The notes: generated by a model not told the origin, from the letters alone. Shown: positions 41,467 to 54,395, counted from the stretch's first letter. The stretch is DNA of 64,000 nt from Bugula neritina (GCA_964035545.1 OZ037773.1:3203751-3267750), one strand, 5' to 3'. A program made the numbers and translations.

Positions 41467-42776
41467 TGTGTGTGTGTGTGTGAGGGGTTGAACTATAGCA
41501 AAAATAAATGCTGATACTTTTCATCTAAATAGCCATTACAATGCATTTATTAGCTAAAAAGTGTCAAATAAAACAGAAGCAGCATTAAGCATTGGACAAC
41601 CTTTTCTACGACAGTCTTTTGGTATTTTTAGAGAATAACTACTTGCAGTCACTGCGTGGTTTAATAAAAACACAGCTTGAAAATAAAATACCTTTTCTAC
41701 TTTTCAGGAAAATTTTCAGTAAAATGATTTCACTCAAGAATTAGGACTGTTGTTAATATTGTGTCACTTTGTTTAATCAAAGTGTTAACTAAAAAGTTAC
41801 AGCTTGTCCATGATTGTGACCATGATAGCAGTTGCTGTGAATAGTATGTAAAATATTAGCTATAGCCAAGGTTTCTCATAAAATACTATGCCAGGCATGC
41901 AGGTGGTTTTGGTTTAAGGGTGAATAGTATATTTTTAATTGAAAAATATATATGATGCATACTATGCAGACGTTACTGATGCCATCAACCACCACCTACC
42001 ATGGCAACAGTTTAAATCTACAATATAGATATAACCCTTGATATAGAGCTCTAGTGAAGTTAGCTGTAGTGACAATAGAAGACTATCAGTTGAAATAGAA
42101 TACTTAACTTCAAGAGTTTACCTTTGACTTCCACTGAAACCTCTGGAGAGAGAATTTCTCCCACACCTCCTCTGTCAAACCCTCTACAGTAGAATCTCCC
42201 TCTGATTGTTGGATCAGTTATCGTGAGTTGAACAGAAAGAGTGAACCCTTCAGGTTTACCGACTGAGTTACAGTATGCATTACTGACTCCAGGTCCTTCT
42301 ATTCCAGAGACAGTAGTAATATCTGGAGTTGATGAACTGATCCACACTGTGTCATCCTCAGAACTTGGAATACATCCACTTCTGTAGATTGTACTGTCTC
42401 CATCAGCTTCATATTGTAGCTGTACGTTTTTCAGATCATTATAACCAGATGCTTCACATGTGAAAGTTATCTTTTCATCTTTATAGAAATCTGGTGAAGC
42501 TGTAGTACTGTAGCCCATCACTGTAGATTGCTGTGCTGTAAATAAATTATAGCTGTCCAGTTTGTACAATACCTTTAAATTTAATACTGTTTACTGATAT
42601 TTGCAGTCATTATATAGTGCACATATATACGAATTATACATTATATCTAATCATTGTGATAATATATATTAACTATATGTAATTAAATATACAATTATTA
42701 TAGAACAATTGTTACCTGCAGTGTAGATAGATAAGCAGACCAAACAATACAGGAAGTGGTATTTATAGCACAACAT
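39310..42776 (-). CDS. Receptor R6: complete three-Ig receptor with short tyrosine tail
   Basis: Exons in transcript order: signal peptide 42,716-42,776 ([20 protein letters not shown]); V 42,122-42,535; Ig2 41,195-41,305 and 40,697-40,837; Ig3 40,345-40,575; stalk/TM 39,951-40,154; tail 39,310-39,497 with TAA. All are open, all introns phase 1. The stalk is Thr-rich and the span is [20 protein letters not shown] followed by YNKRKSKG, a typical stop-transfer. The tail keeps one repeat unit ([10 protein letters not shown]), then HNYECI and GYEIPI, three candidate phosphotyrosine sites, and lacks the minisatellite expansion. It is the most diverged member and the clearest single-module architecture: V-Ig2-Ig3-TM-tail. 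Function inferred as cell-surface recognition; ligand unknown. Confidence 0.88.
41339..41483. repeat. (TG)n/(TGCG)n microsatellite in R6 intron
   Basis: A GTGTGCGTGTGC-type compound tract in the intron between the V exon and the first Ig2 exon. Confidence 0.97.
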
Positions 42777-43289
42777 CTCACTGCAACATAGTACATGTCT
42801 TTTTTTGCATTCCTTTTACAGTTCATAATACAATTTCATTCCATTTGAATATTTTAAGTTAGTTTTGAATAATATCATTTTTTTACTTTAATTTTTCAAT
42901 TGTGATTGTTAACATCATAATCCAAGTATAACTTAACTCTATATTCTATGAATTATAGTCACAATACAAATAACTGTCGCAGCCAAAAAGTTCAGAGGGA
43001 AATTTACTGTTCTAACTTTATTTTCCATTAAGCACTTTAAAAGTCATATGCATTAGTCCATTCTGAAGTTTTCAAAAGCAAGCTAATTTCTATTAATAGA
43101 TCCTTCTCTAGCAGTGAATTTGCAGTACATATACACAAAATGAATTGTATGTGAATGAATACAAAGAGAATATAACTTTTTACATTCAGTTTATTTCTGC
43201 ATACTTATATCGATTGTAACCATGCATATAAATCACTATTTAACATTTTGTAAGGGTTGATTGGAACTATTGTTAAGTTTAACTGAATG
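42777..43289. other. 5' flank of R6, left part
   Basis: Paralogous to 8,452-9,000 and 30,297-30,840. The match is interrupted by the LINE insertion; it resumes at about 45,840. Confidence 0.6.
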
Positions 43290-45540
43290 AACATGTCAGA
43301 ACAGAGAGACTAGAGGGCTTTGAGAGATGGCATGGAGGAAAGTCAGCGAGCAGAAAGAAATATGATGGCGAGAAGATCCTAGATTATGCAAGAAGTAACG
43401 ATTTGGCACTTCCTAATACTTTCTTTACCAAAACCGATGATAACATCTATACATGCAAAAGTAGTTTAAACCAGACAGTGATTGATTACATCATCATAAA
43501 TATTATGACGAGAAGACTTTACCAATGTGAAAGATTGTAAAGTGATCCTATGTGAACCTATGGCACCACAACACAGGCTCTTAGTGACAGATTACAAAAT
43601 CAAAAAGAGGAAAAATTGTGAGACAGAGGCCAATGCAAATCAGCTGATGAAAAATTAAAGCGAGGGAAGGCGATGAGATGTGGACCAAACAAAGTGAGCT
43701 GAGAAATTTGACATGGGGTGAGACATACCTGAAAATAATTGAAGCAGCGAAGGAGTTACTTGGGTCAGTAGGAGGAAAAAATACATATAAAGAAAGAATC
43801 CTGGTGGTGGAACGCAGAAGTACAAAAAGCAGTGAAAAATAGAACAAGATCCGTTGAAGACAAGGAGATTTTGTAAAGATTGAATAAAATTAGCAAACAA
43901 AAGTGTAATAAATAAGGAGAAAAAATATGAAGACGTGTATAAAGCTTTAGAAGAAAATGGCCCAAAGAAAACTTACAGCTAGGTTAGCAAGAACAAGGAA
44001 GAGGAGATCAAAGGATATACGCTGGATAGTGTTTATTAAAGATGAACAAGCAAAATTAGAAATGAGGAAAAGGACATTAAAGAAAAGTGGACGGAATATT
44101 TTTAAAAAAATACTCAATACCAAAACCAGAACAACGGAAATAATGACAGCTGGAAATGTACAGAGCCAGTTAGGGAACTCTCAGAAGAGAAAGTTACAAA
44201 CCAGTCAGAAAGAATGAAACTAAATGAAGCAAAAAGACCTGATGAGCTCTCCATAGAGATGATTAAGAAACTCAAATGGCACGGGTACAACATGGATAAC
44301 ATCATGTTTTAAAGAAGCAATGAAAAAAGAAACACTCAAAGAGTGGCGAAAAAATAAATCGTCCCCATTTACAAACAAAATGGTGACCCTCTCAGCTGTG
44401 GTAACTACCGAGGTATAAAGTTTCTCAACCACTCTCTCAAACTCTATAAAAAATGATTGAAGCAAGGCTAGGAATTGGTCAGGTTAAAAGACAACCAATA
44501 TGGTTTTCAAAGGGGTAAATCTACTACTGAGCCAATATGTTTTGTCTTTGTATTCTGCAGGAAAAATACAGGGAATTTAATAAAGAACTGCATATAGTGT
44601 TCGTAGACCTGAAAAAGGCTTACGATATCATCCCAAGAGAGCTCATATAGCATTGTTTAAGAAAGTGCTATGTACCGAAGCTTACATATAAATACCATCA
44701 AAGATATGCACAAAGACACAACCACAACAGTAATAACAAGCACAAGAGAAACAGGAGAAGTAAGAGCAGAAGTTGGGCTACACAAGGGCTCATCCCCGAG
44801 CACATTACTTTTTATAATTATAATGGATGTTAACTCAGATGACAATGGCAGAGGCACACCATGGAGCACGCCGTTTGCAGATGATCTGGTACTATGTGAG
44901 GTGAGTAGAAGAAGAAAAGTTAGAAGACTGAAGAAGGCAATTAGAGGATGTCGGTGTAAAAGTCAGCAGATCGAAAACAGTGATGACATCGAATTGGAGG
45001 AATAAGATAGCGATGAACTCAAAAAGTAACATTCAAGTACCTGGGGACTGCAATCCATCAAGAGCAAGGATGCAGGACAGAGATGCAAGCGCATACTGGC
45101 AGAGACTGAGATAAATGAAGGGAGCTGACCAGAATTTTATGTAATCATAAAGTACCAAAGGAATTAAAGGTGCTCATTTACGAGACATTATTAAGACTGG
45201 TGCAACTATACTAAGTGGAAACATGGCTTAGTGACCGAATACCTTGCGGAGAGAGTGAGCGTATGTGAGATGAGAATGCTACCATACTGCCTAGGAATTA
45301 CTTCAGAACAGTACAAAATTAACGAAAGCATAAAGCAAGAAGCGAATGTAATGATTGTGTTAGAACTTATGAAAAGAACAAGCCTGCAGCGATTTGGACA
45401 TATATATGCAGAAGAGAGAAAGAGGATGATATCAGAAAAGTGCATGAGATGAAAGTTACAGGAAAGAGAAACCGGGGACCCCAAAGCAAAGATGGCAGGT
45501 TACAATCAGAGAAGCTTTTCAATCCTCTTTCTTTATTGAA
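43290..45540 (+). mobile_element. Decayed non-LTR retrotransposon (LINE), 5'-truncated
   Basis: In fragmented plus-strand frames: the end of an APE-type endonuclease at 43,320-43,600 (FERWHGGKS, LDYARSNDLALPNTFF, NQTVIDYI, APQH...), then a reverse transcriptase at 44,390-44,960 (CGNYRGIK, FVDLKKAYD, the GLHKGSSPSTLLFIIIMDV region and FADDLVLC carrying the DD pair), and a C-terminal part to about 45,510 (RFGHIYAEE, HEMKVTGKRNRGP in shifted frames). Many frameshifts and stops; the element is dead. The LINE clade cannot be fixed by eye, though it resembles the RTE-like group. It interrupts the R6 5' flank. Confidence 0.88.
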
Positions 45541-45839
45541 GCGGTCACTCAGGGCAGGGTTAGGTTGAAAAGCCTGATTGAGCTAGCCCTCCCCCCTTGC
45601 AGTCACCTGTTACCCAAATAGTGCAGTGTGTCAACTAAAAAACTTCCAACTAAAGACCTGATGCTGTCAGAAGCACATATAGTTTTATAACAGTAAAAGG
45701 CAGCAAGTTCAATATAATATTGTTTACAGAACTCTTACTTATAATATTGTGGTATGTTGAATAAATTAAAATGTTTTCAGTCCACAGAAAGGTTCTATAT
45801 TTCTTGGTATCTTAAAGGTGAAATGAAATAGTATATATT

Positions 45840-46958
45840 CATAATAAAGAAATCTCAGGCAGTGATATTATATTAGACTTTTGATTGCATGGACTATCTA
45901 AGCAAACAGCATGTGTGACTCCTTCACTAGAACTTCGACACATTCTCTAATAGCACTGTTATCACACATGCTTTCCGACAAACTGCCTTAAAAAATTTGA
46001 TTACTCTGTGAATACTATAACCAATTATCTTATGAGTTATATATATAAAGCATTATATAACTCACATGTTTTCTTCTTGTCACTTCCGCTCTGCAAAATG
46101 TACTAAAGGCATAGATTGTTAGATATGATAAAGTAGCTTTCTGTGAAAAAAGCTCCGCTGCATATATATAGTATTTGTAGACTTGCAGTATTGAAGTAGT
46201 TGGCTATAAGTGTCAGTATAACTAGTCCTAATGACAAACTTATCAACTGTATAATGAATCTACATCTACATCTAGTGTATAGTTACTATACATACTTCCT
46301 GGTTTGAGTACTATTTTATAATTGCAGTGAAAATTACATAAAATTATAATTGCTCTTATCTTATTAACTGATAAGCTTGTAGCATGAAATGAGAGTAACT
46401 GTTTTGTAGAAGACATTACCAGCTGTTATAATGACATCAAAGTTCATATATTATTATACATTGCAAAAGTAATATAGCTAATAGTAGCAGTTGTGAATCA
46501 CGTTTCCTTTTCGTTACTGATGTACACAAGCATTATAGGATTTATAATAAGATTGTATATGTTGTTGCAAACCATAGTTGCTATTTGAATTTATTTTCAT
46601 TGTAGTGAAACTAGTATTACACCACATACCACAAACACCACTGTATATAGCATAAGCTGAATGCTGCTTTGAGAATGTGAACATTTGGAAGTTATCTGCA
46701 TGTTCACTGGTGAAAGCGGCCAGCTGTTTATTATCAGTTTATAGTTTATAATTTAAGCTATAATAACTTAAAATATCTTGTTTATGTGTTAGCTTCTCCT
46801 ACTCATTAAATTTCACTCTTTGTTTAATGTATCAATCGAAACAATATTACTGTAAGAAAGTGCTCAACTATAATATTTATAATAATTAATTGTTGCATTT
46901 TATAGGTCTTCATAGCTATTTAAATACGACATTATTCCATCATATTTTATTATCAATA
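45840..46958. other. 5' flank of R6, right part
   Basis: Paralogous to 9,220-10,460 and 31,080-32,300, for example GAAATCTCAGGCAGTG at 45,849 and TAGTGAAACTAGTATTACACC at about 46,606. No gene. Confidence 0.65.
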
Positions 46959-46965
46959 TATATGT

Positions 46966-47001
<36 letters not shown>

Positions 47002-47019
47002 GTATACGTATACGTATAC

Positions 47020-47105
<86 letters not shown>

Positions 47106-47108
47106 CCC

Positions 47109-47192
<84 letters not shown>

Positions 47193-47239
47193 TACATATA
47201 TACATATATACATATATACATATATACATATATACATAA
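46959..47239. repeat. Compound TA/TATACA/TACG microsatellite
   Basis: TATACA units, then TACG units, then two (TA)n blocks separated by GCCCTACA, ending in ATACATATAT units. It lies exactly at the joint between forward and inverted unit sequence. Confidence 0.96.
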
Positions 47240-49010
47240 TATCTGTTTTCATTAATATATTTTTATTAACTGCAAGGAATTATTTTAATACTATTACTAT
47301 GAATTGTAGGCAACAATAGGAACTTTTACATTATAATATTCAACAAAAAATTAAATATTTGGTAAATTAGAAATTTTCTATTATAGACATAAGCAAACGT
47401 GTTGCTCCAAAAACTTTTGAAAAACTGCTACAATTTTAATATATTATGATATTCTAGAATAGACTATAGATACTATATGTAGTTTATAGGCAAAAGAAAG
47501 TCAAGTCAGTTCTAACATCTGCAGGCGTGTCATATTTTCAAACTGATTTATGTTCAATCCAACAAATTTTGCTACACTTAGCTGTATATTGGATATGTTG
47601 TTGATTTTACGCTAATATATTTACATTACAGTATACAGGACAGTAACACATGCATTAGAATAAAACATAACTTTATATGTAGTCAAATTTAGGATGAATT
47701 TGGCTTTGACGTCAACTTGCTTTTATGAGATTATTTTGAAGAAAATTCTCTTTATTTATTAAATTGTAGCATTTGTTTTTAACTCATTGATCAATTTAGG
47801 CATTTATTCATGTTGTCACATTATTTCAATAACTTGTATTGTTGATACACATTCGTTAGAAATACTCAGAAAGCAAGGATGTTTATTTTTAGTGCAGCTG
47901 GAAGACATCATTAGCTCAGAAGAACTGTTTTAAATATAACCTATTAATTTAGTAGTTTTTTTTCTATCTCTGTTATGATTCATCGTAAGATATCCGATAG
48001 TTTCTAAAATATATATAAAGTTGGTTATGTAATAAAACTTTTAGAAGTATACTAATTAGAATATAATATTTTCATAAAAGTTCTTTTCAGTTTGAAATCC
48101 CAAAGTTTATGCACCCAATCTTAACTTATTTATGACAAATAGAGTTTATCTCTGCCTCATCTTCTCTCTTAAAAAACTATATCCATCATCTCCCTATTCA
48201 TTTACTTATATATACTGTTACTGATATAAAGCTTTTACCTCTTTTTTATTTTAAATTTATTTTCCCTGCTTATAATATCACTCATCTAAACAAAGTCACA
48301 GAGTCACATCTGACAATCTCTCCATTACTACTTTATACACTCTACTCGCTCTTTACTAGTCAGTATATGACAATCATCAACATTGTAGGCTACGCTCTAG
48401 AGTAACCTGTGATTGATATTTAACTGTAAAAAATCATTGTTACATAAATGTGGATTCTATTAGCATATATGTAATGTGATAGTAATAATATATTTATTAG
48501 ATTTATGATAATTATATCAAAATTTTCATGAAACGTTCAACAGCTGATGATGTTTCATCAGCTTTTCTCAAATCATGCTACAGAATACAATTTACATACT
48601 TGGCCCTGTTTCCTTTACGCTGTAGTTATAATTAATTAATTTTATATAAACATATTCTTCTACACAACCTCATGAATTTGTATAATTAAGTGATAAAATC
48701 TATCATCACCTACTGTAACTGCATACTTGTTGCATATTTTCATTAAATATCTCATCATATCATAAAAATTCACCACTACGTCATTCAATAATGTATCACT
48801 TTATGAAAAGTGTTAATGCAAATGATTTAACAGACTACAAGTTATAGGCCTGAGTTACAGACTGATCCCCTTATTTTTTAAAATGAATATATAATATGCA
48901 TACTTATTGGAGTTATTTTTCCTTTCACAGTGTACAGTAGTTCTTAGTATTATTCCATAAATACTAGCTATATAGCCAAGCAACAAGGAAGTTAAGTATA
49001 TACATTACTT
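47240..49010. repeat. Inverted copy of receptor-unit 3' flank
   Basis: Reads as the reverse complement of the flank beyond the receptor tails. 47,365-47,440 mirrors about 2,620-2,690; 48,230-48,370 mirrors about 34,050-34,170; 48,560 mirrors about 33,570; 48,880-49,000 mirrors about 32,840-33,000. No receptor exon is included. It forms the right boundary of the array. Confidence 0.85.
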
Positions 49011-49590
49011 ACCAAATTCAACTTATATGTAGAGATTATAGCTATATAGGTGGTTTACAGGAAACATGTTATAAGTTTATAGTATCTATTATCTCTTATC
49101 TATTAAAATAATGCCTATAAGATATGCTATATGGCAAAATATCAAGTTCTACTTCATGATATTGTATCTTCCAACTATTATCAATTATTTATAGAACATT
49201 ATCCTTGAATAAGAAAATGAAATAGCAAATACATACTATATATGTAAAGGAAAACATTGCTGTAACATATGATTTAATAACTTTCTAGCTATTGTATTCA
49301 GGGCAATTCAGAACAATTCAGCAATCAGTCATTCAACGAGACCTCCGGAACATTAAATTAATACAATAATGAACTATTTATATATATTATATAGCTATCA
49401 TCACAAGATTCTTTAAAATTTATTTGAATACAACAATTGCTGAATAAAAATAATATGAAGAAAGTGTTAGATTAATAATTATTTCCTAATGATGGAAGTT
49501 GATAGCCAATATTAACTCAAAGCTGCACGCATTACCCTGGATCTAGAAAACATATATAAGTAGTGAATCTTATACTATACTTATATTACT
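49011..49590. other. Intergenic DNA
   Basis: AT-rich, no coding signal. This is the first stretch not shared with the receptor units. Confidence 0.5.
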
Positions 49591-49768
49591 TACTCACAGC
49601 AACTGTGTAAATTATAACTTACAATTGGTAAACACAAAGAAGGTGAGGAATTACATTTATTTTCACTCATTAACAAATATTACTATAGTTCTATTTATGG
49701 TATTTGCCATCTATAGCAGATATGATTTTTATATTGTTGATCTTACAGTGTATTTTTGAAGATCAAAT

Positions 49769-50501
49769 ATGAAAGTCCTTACAGTACTTTTATTTGCCAT
49801 GATTGCCTTGAGTGCATTGGGTAAGTTAGAAATAGTTACATGATATACTTTTTGCTTCATTATAAAGATTTTTTTACATTATATAGTTGAATTATCTGCA
49901 ATTAAGTTCTGCATAATTATGCTAAAGCGTAATATAAATAAATGCAACATAAGCATTTCAAAGTGTAGTTTCTTATATAGGAACTTGTTAGAAATTTCTA
50001 ACAAGGCTTTGTTCTTTTCATCATTACTTGAAATCGTGATAGATTGGTGAAATGATGAGTGATTTTATTCTTGTATCCATGTTTCAACAAGTTTGCATTT
50101 ACTTTTGATTAAATAAAGTCAGGAAAAACTGCAGCATAATAGTTATTTAAGTTTTCTATTGCATTATATTGTATGAAAAGCTGTTATAGCAGTTGATCAC
50201 AGCGATTTAATAGTATTTTATGTGTGCATGTATTTGCTGACTACTCATGTAAAATTTGAGACAATACCATAATAACTCATTGCATAAAAAGTATAATAAA
50301 TCCAATAAACTTGTTATAATTATATGCTGTTGAAGTAGAAATTGACTATAATTATAATAATATTCCATAATATCATTTACAACTTCAGTAGCAGTGAGTG
50401 GCTACAAAATTCCTAGAGCCTACCAGGAATGCAGAGAGAAATGTGCAAAGAAAGGGAAGACAAAATCTTATCTCTATAAAGGGGCTTGTATATGCATCTG
50501 A
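49769..50501 (+). CDS. Small secreted cationic Cys-rich peptide
   Basis: Two coding exons: 49,769-49,820 (17 codons plus one base, donor GTAAGT) and 50,389-50,501 (acceptor ACTTCAG, stop TGA). A probable 5' UTR exon ends near 49,641 at GTGAGG, with its acceptor at 49,745-49,748 (ACAG). The precursor is about 55 residues. It starts with a typical leader (MKVLTVLLFAMIALSALG) and its mature part is Lys/Arg-rich with four cysteines spaced C-x3-C, then about 14 residues, then C-x-C. That spacing is the core of the cysteine-stabilised alpha-beta fold (defensins and related peptides), here with only two disulfides. The role could be antimicrobial, signalling or venom-like; nothing in the sequence decides between these. 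Not homologous to the receptors. Confidence 0.72.
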
Positions 50502-51580
50502 CTGCATATATTATAGGTATATTATAGTGCTTTCACTTTACCAAACTTGTTATTGAATAGAAATGCACTACTTTTGTCATTATTGGGATTCTAATAGTTG
50601 TTTTATGAATTTACATGTTAGTATAAATAAATTTGTATGTATATATTTTTATTTTTTCCACAATACAACAAATGATGCATTTAAAACCATTTGTGTTTTG
50701 TTTCAAATACAACTTTATTATTATTTCAAAAGATTAGAAGTCATTGATGCGTATTTAGATTTGAGTTGAATTATGATTTTTTTTCTCAATAACTTCAAAT
50801 AATTGGTCAATTCAGTGCAGTGTGCAGTGTGCAGATGCACTGTGCAATTTATTTTAATAAATTTCCCTAAAAGAAAAATATATTTGATATAAAAATTTAA
50901 ACTTCATTTATATATATAGCTGCAGCTGTATGCAATTTTTAATCAGCAATTAAAAGCAGTCTAAAATATCACAACTTAAAAAGACAAAACGACATTTTCT
51001 TTTATTTAGCAGTTTAATCAGCACTTAACAAGTAATTGCATATTTATGCAAATACTATAAAAAAGTAAATCATGATTTGATATAATATTACTCTTAAATA
51101 CTGCTGTAGCGTACAAGTCTCGAAATAAAATGACACTTGTTCCATACACAGATAATGATAATTCCACATATATAGGGACAAAAGAGAACATATAACTTGT
51201 TGTGTATATATATAAGCAAGAGTTAATAAATTGGCAAAACAAGTATTTCTCTAATAAAATCTGCTGTATCATTACTACAACCCACAGGAGCTGAAGAAAG
51301 GTTTATTTAGTTTTTAGCTAACTCCCTATTAAATATTGAATAAAACAATCTGTAGCAACAAAGCCTGTGACTTTTCTACTATCATAACTTACAAGAAAGT
51401 TTTCAAAAGTTGTTTATATTATTTCCATTTATAAAATTGTACATATATTCATTGAGTATATATAACAATAAGATTGAACATAATATAATAATATATAGCC
51501 TACTGCATAATTTAGTAAACACACTATAAACACTTAATAATGTTGCTCAAATATTCTGACTATATTCTAGAAGGCCTTTT
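50502..51580. other. Intergenic DNA between peptide gene and its relic
   Basis: AT-rich. Short chance frames only (for example near 50,563-50,769 and 51,018-51,272). Probably includes the 3' UTR of the peptide gene. Confidence 0.5.
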
Positions 51581-51584
51581 TATA

Positions 51585-51715
51585 GACTTAGTAGCAATGA
51601 CTCATGGCTACTAAATTCCTAAAGCATATATCTCAAATGCAAAGAGAAATACACTATAATATAACAAAGGGTCCTTATATAAAGGTATCTCTGTATATAT
51701 TTATCACTACATATG
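51585..51715 (+). pseudogene. Decayed copy of the Cys-rich peptide exon 2
   Basis: GTAGCAATGACTCATGGCTAC, AAATTCCTAAAGC and TGCAAAGAGAAATACA follow the order and spacing of the functional exon (GTAGCAGTGAGTGGCTAC, AAATTCCTAGAGC, TGCAGAGAGAAATGTG). Cysteine codons are lost and stop codons are present (TAG, TAA). Confidence 0.75.
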
Positions 51716-54300
51716 TATATAACTCTTTGACTCTTTACCTAATTTTTTTATATTTTGTAGTTTTATCAGTTTAGTGTTTCTAAAAAAGACTATAAACTCA
51801 TAACTGCTAGTGAATAAATCTGTATGGTGTTTTGTATATGATCTACAATATGACAAGTGATTCTTTTAAAGCATGTTGATTGGTTGGTTTACAGACTTTT
51901 TTTAATGTTTCTAAAATTGCTTGTGTTAGTTAATTTTAGTTAAATTATATGATGACTTTTATTTAAAGAAATTCGCTGCTCATAATGCTAATACAATGAG
52001 AGTTTTCCCCAGCACTCTTTGATGTCTAGATTAGCTGACAGATGCAGTTCATGCATATACCTCTGCATGCTGCTCCACTGAGTAGGATTGCAATCTATGT
52101 AAACTCTTGACATTGAGAAGCAGGTGAGAGAGATGCTAAGCTTTGAGCTGAGAGATGCACTTAAGTATAGAGACTCCTATAGCTGGTACTTTGTATAGAA
52201 TGGCTGAGAGGAAGAAGTAAGATGGCGAGCTGCAAAATAAGAGAGAAATAGAAGAACAGCACGGTAAAGAGCTCATCTTACTTCCCAGGTAATATTCATT
52301 CTTGACCTGAACAGCTTATGATAAATTACATGTATTCAACATTTACTGACCTTAAGCCAACATGCAACTAAATATAAGCTACCATGAGAAATGCTGGAAC
52401 TTTCCTAAGTCTCACTGCATGTATAACACACTGCATGAGCCTGACAAACAGTATTATAGGCAGAGATTACCAATGCCAAAACAAACAGCTACAAACACCT
52501 ATAGCGGCTTCATTGCCAGAGTTAAGGGCATGTAACATGAAGGGCACAGCAAACAAAGGTATTTCAAAAAAGGTTTTTTCAACTACCAATTATATAGTTT
52601 GTTGAATATTGTAGTAGTTTTGTGGGTAGAATACAACTTAAGTGGGGAGCATAACTCCAGTATAGAAAGAACAAGATGAGGTAGTAAGCTTGAGTGTAGA
52701 AATCTTTATTGCTGTATAGGTAGCCAGTGAAAGTGGTCTTTATTCGGTGAGCTCCAGTGGTAGACTGATTCTACCCTGTGAGCTCACTTCCTTTTATACA
52801 GGGAAAAGTCTTTGTTCTCATTCTGTCCGAAAGTTGGAGCCGAAATATCGGAACTCCTTCCGATGTCGGATTCCGACATTGGAATTTATTCCGACTTCCG
52901 GACCCCGACATCGGATTGCATAATCGCATTCTATAATTAACATGAAAAATGAATAAAAAATAGACTTACTCTTACATATTACATATTTTTGTTTTGGATT
53001 TCCACTACAATATAACACAAAATATTAATGTTTTGAAGTATGCAATTATTTGTCCATTATAGATAGTCTCAAAGTTAGCACATGAAACATTAATAGCAGA
53101 CTAAAACAGTTTATGTTAATACATTTTTTTAAATTTTCAATCTGATGGTACAACAGCAATCTTTCTGTATTTTTGATAAGAGACTTATAAGAAAGTTAAT
53201 TAAATATTTTTCATTTTTATGTTTTGATTCTTAATTAAAATATTTGCTTAGAAATAAGATATCATGATTGATGTTTCCAAATTTTACATGTAATTTTATA
53301 CATTGCTAATTGGAATTATCTTCTTATTAGATACATGTGTTGTCTTTTTATACTGAATCCAGAGTTATCTTCTCATATGTTGAAGAAGCATAAAACAGGA
53401 ACGTCATGTCACAAGAATATACCAACCAAACTTTTTCTAGTCCTGTTCATTGAGCTGCATATTACTAAGAGAGTAAATATACTCTGTATCATCACATTAT
53501 TTAAGAGATGCACATGGGTAATTGGTCCAATCAAAAAGTTCTTGCTATACTTTATCAGCGCAATATCTTGATCAAAGGAACCATGACTAGCTTTGATACA
53601 ATTCTCTTGAAGCTACTACTATATCTCATGTTTTACCCCGTCCTCTTTACAAATATATCCATTATTTTATATTTCAATTTATTCTTATTTACTGAGATCG
53701 ATATAGCAAGCTTTTATAGCTCTTTCATGTTTAAAATATTTTTATTATAATATCTTTTTTGATGATTTCTGTTGTTCCAGCAAAACCACCTCTGCACCAA
53801 GAAACATCTGAGAATATTTCCATCTCAGCTCTCTACCTCCTGCCTGCTCTATATTGTTCTATAAAAAAATCCCATTTAAAAGAATTTGTCATTTCATTTC
53901 ACATAACGGAAAGGAAAAGAACTTATAAACTGAGTTGCTATAAATGTTAACTATATACATGTTTGTTTGCAATAGATTATAGTTACAAATATATCATCGC
54001 ACAAAAATGTATTTTATATATTGGTATTTTTTTGTTCTTATGCTGTAGGAGAAAAGTATGTATAATATATTTTAAAACTTCTTTCAAAAGCAGAAATTTT
54101 TAAACCTTTGAGAATTATTACTATATAATTATATTTTTATTATTTACTGCAAAGATTAAAATAACAATTGTTAATATTATATGAGGTTAAACTTACAGGC
54201 CAGCTTATAATACCAGATTGATTGAAACTGGTTTTGCTACTTATAAATTTTATGATAAATATAAGCAAATCTTCAATAAGTCAGTTTACTATTGTAAAAT
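51716..54300. other. Intergenic DNA with a small GC-rich repeat island
   Basis: No gene is supported. 52,735-52,925 is GC-richer, with inverted motifs: GGTAGA...TCTACC between GAGCTC sites (about 52,747-52,785), and CCGATGTCGG/CCGACATCGG-type repeats (52,858-52,915). It could be the remnant of a mobile-element end. Confidence 0.45.
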
Positions 54301-54301
54301 A

Positions 54302-54395
54302 ATTTTGCTCCCCCCCCCCCCCACTGGGATTCGAACCCGAGACCTCTGGCTTGCAAGCAAGTGTGCTAAACATTACACCATAGAGATCACAGGGT
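54302..54395 (-). mobile_element. tRNA-like SINE head (minus)
   Basis: The minus strand has a B box (GGTTCGAATCC) preceded by ATGGTGTAATGTTTAGCAC (A-box-like), and ends in a run of G (plus strand C12). The anticodon arm does not fold cleanly, so it is treated as a SINE head rather than a working tRNA gene. Confidence 0.55.

Noticed and set aside
43581-43965. Minus-strand frames of 66-88 residues
   Set aside because: Antisense of the LINE endonuclease/linker region, which reads as recognisable protein on the plus strand.
52384-52605. 73-residue open frame as a gene
   Set aside because: No leader, domain or splice support; length expected by chance.
53335-53950. Three overlapping open frames of 63-80 residues
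   Set aside because: Overlapping frames in low-complexity AT-rich DNA with no recognisable motif or consistent splice sites.
54310-54385. Functional tRNA gene
   Set aside because: The B box is good, but the anticodon arm and acceptor stem do not pair properly and a diverged copy lies nearby; more likely a SINE head.
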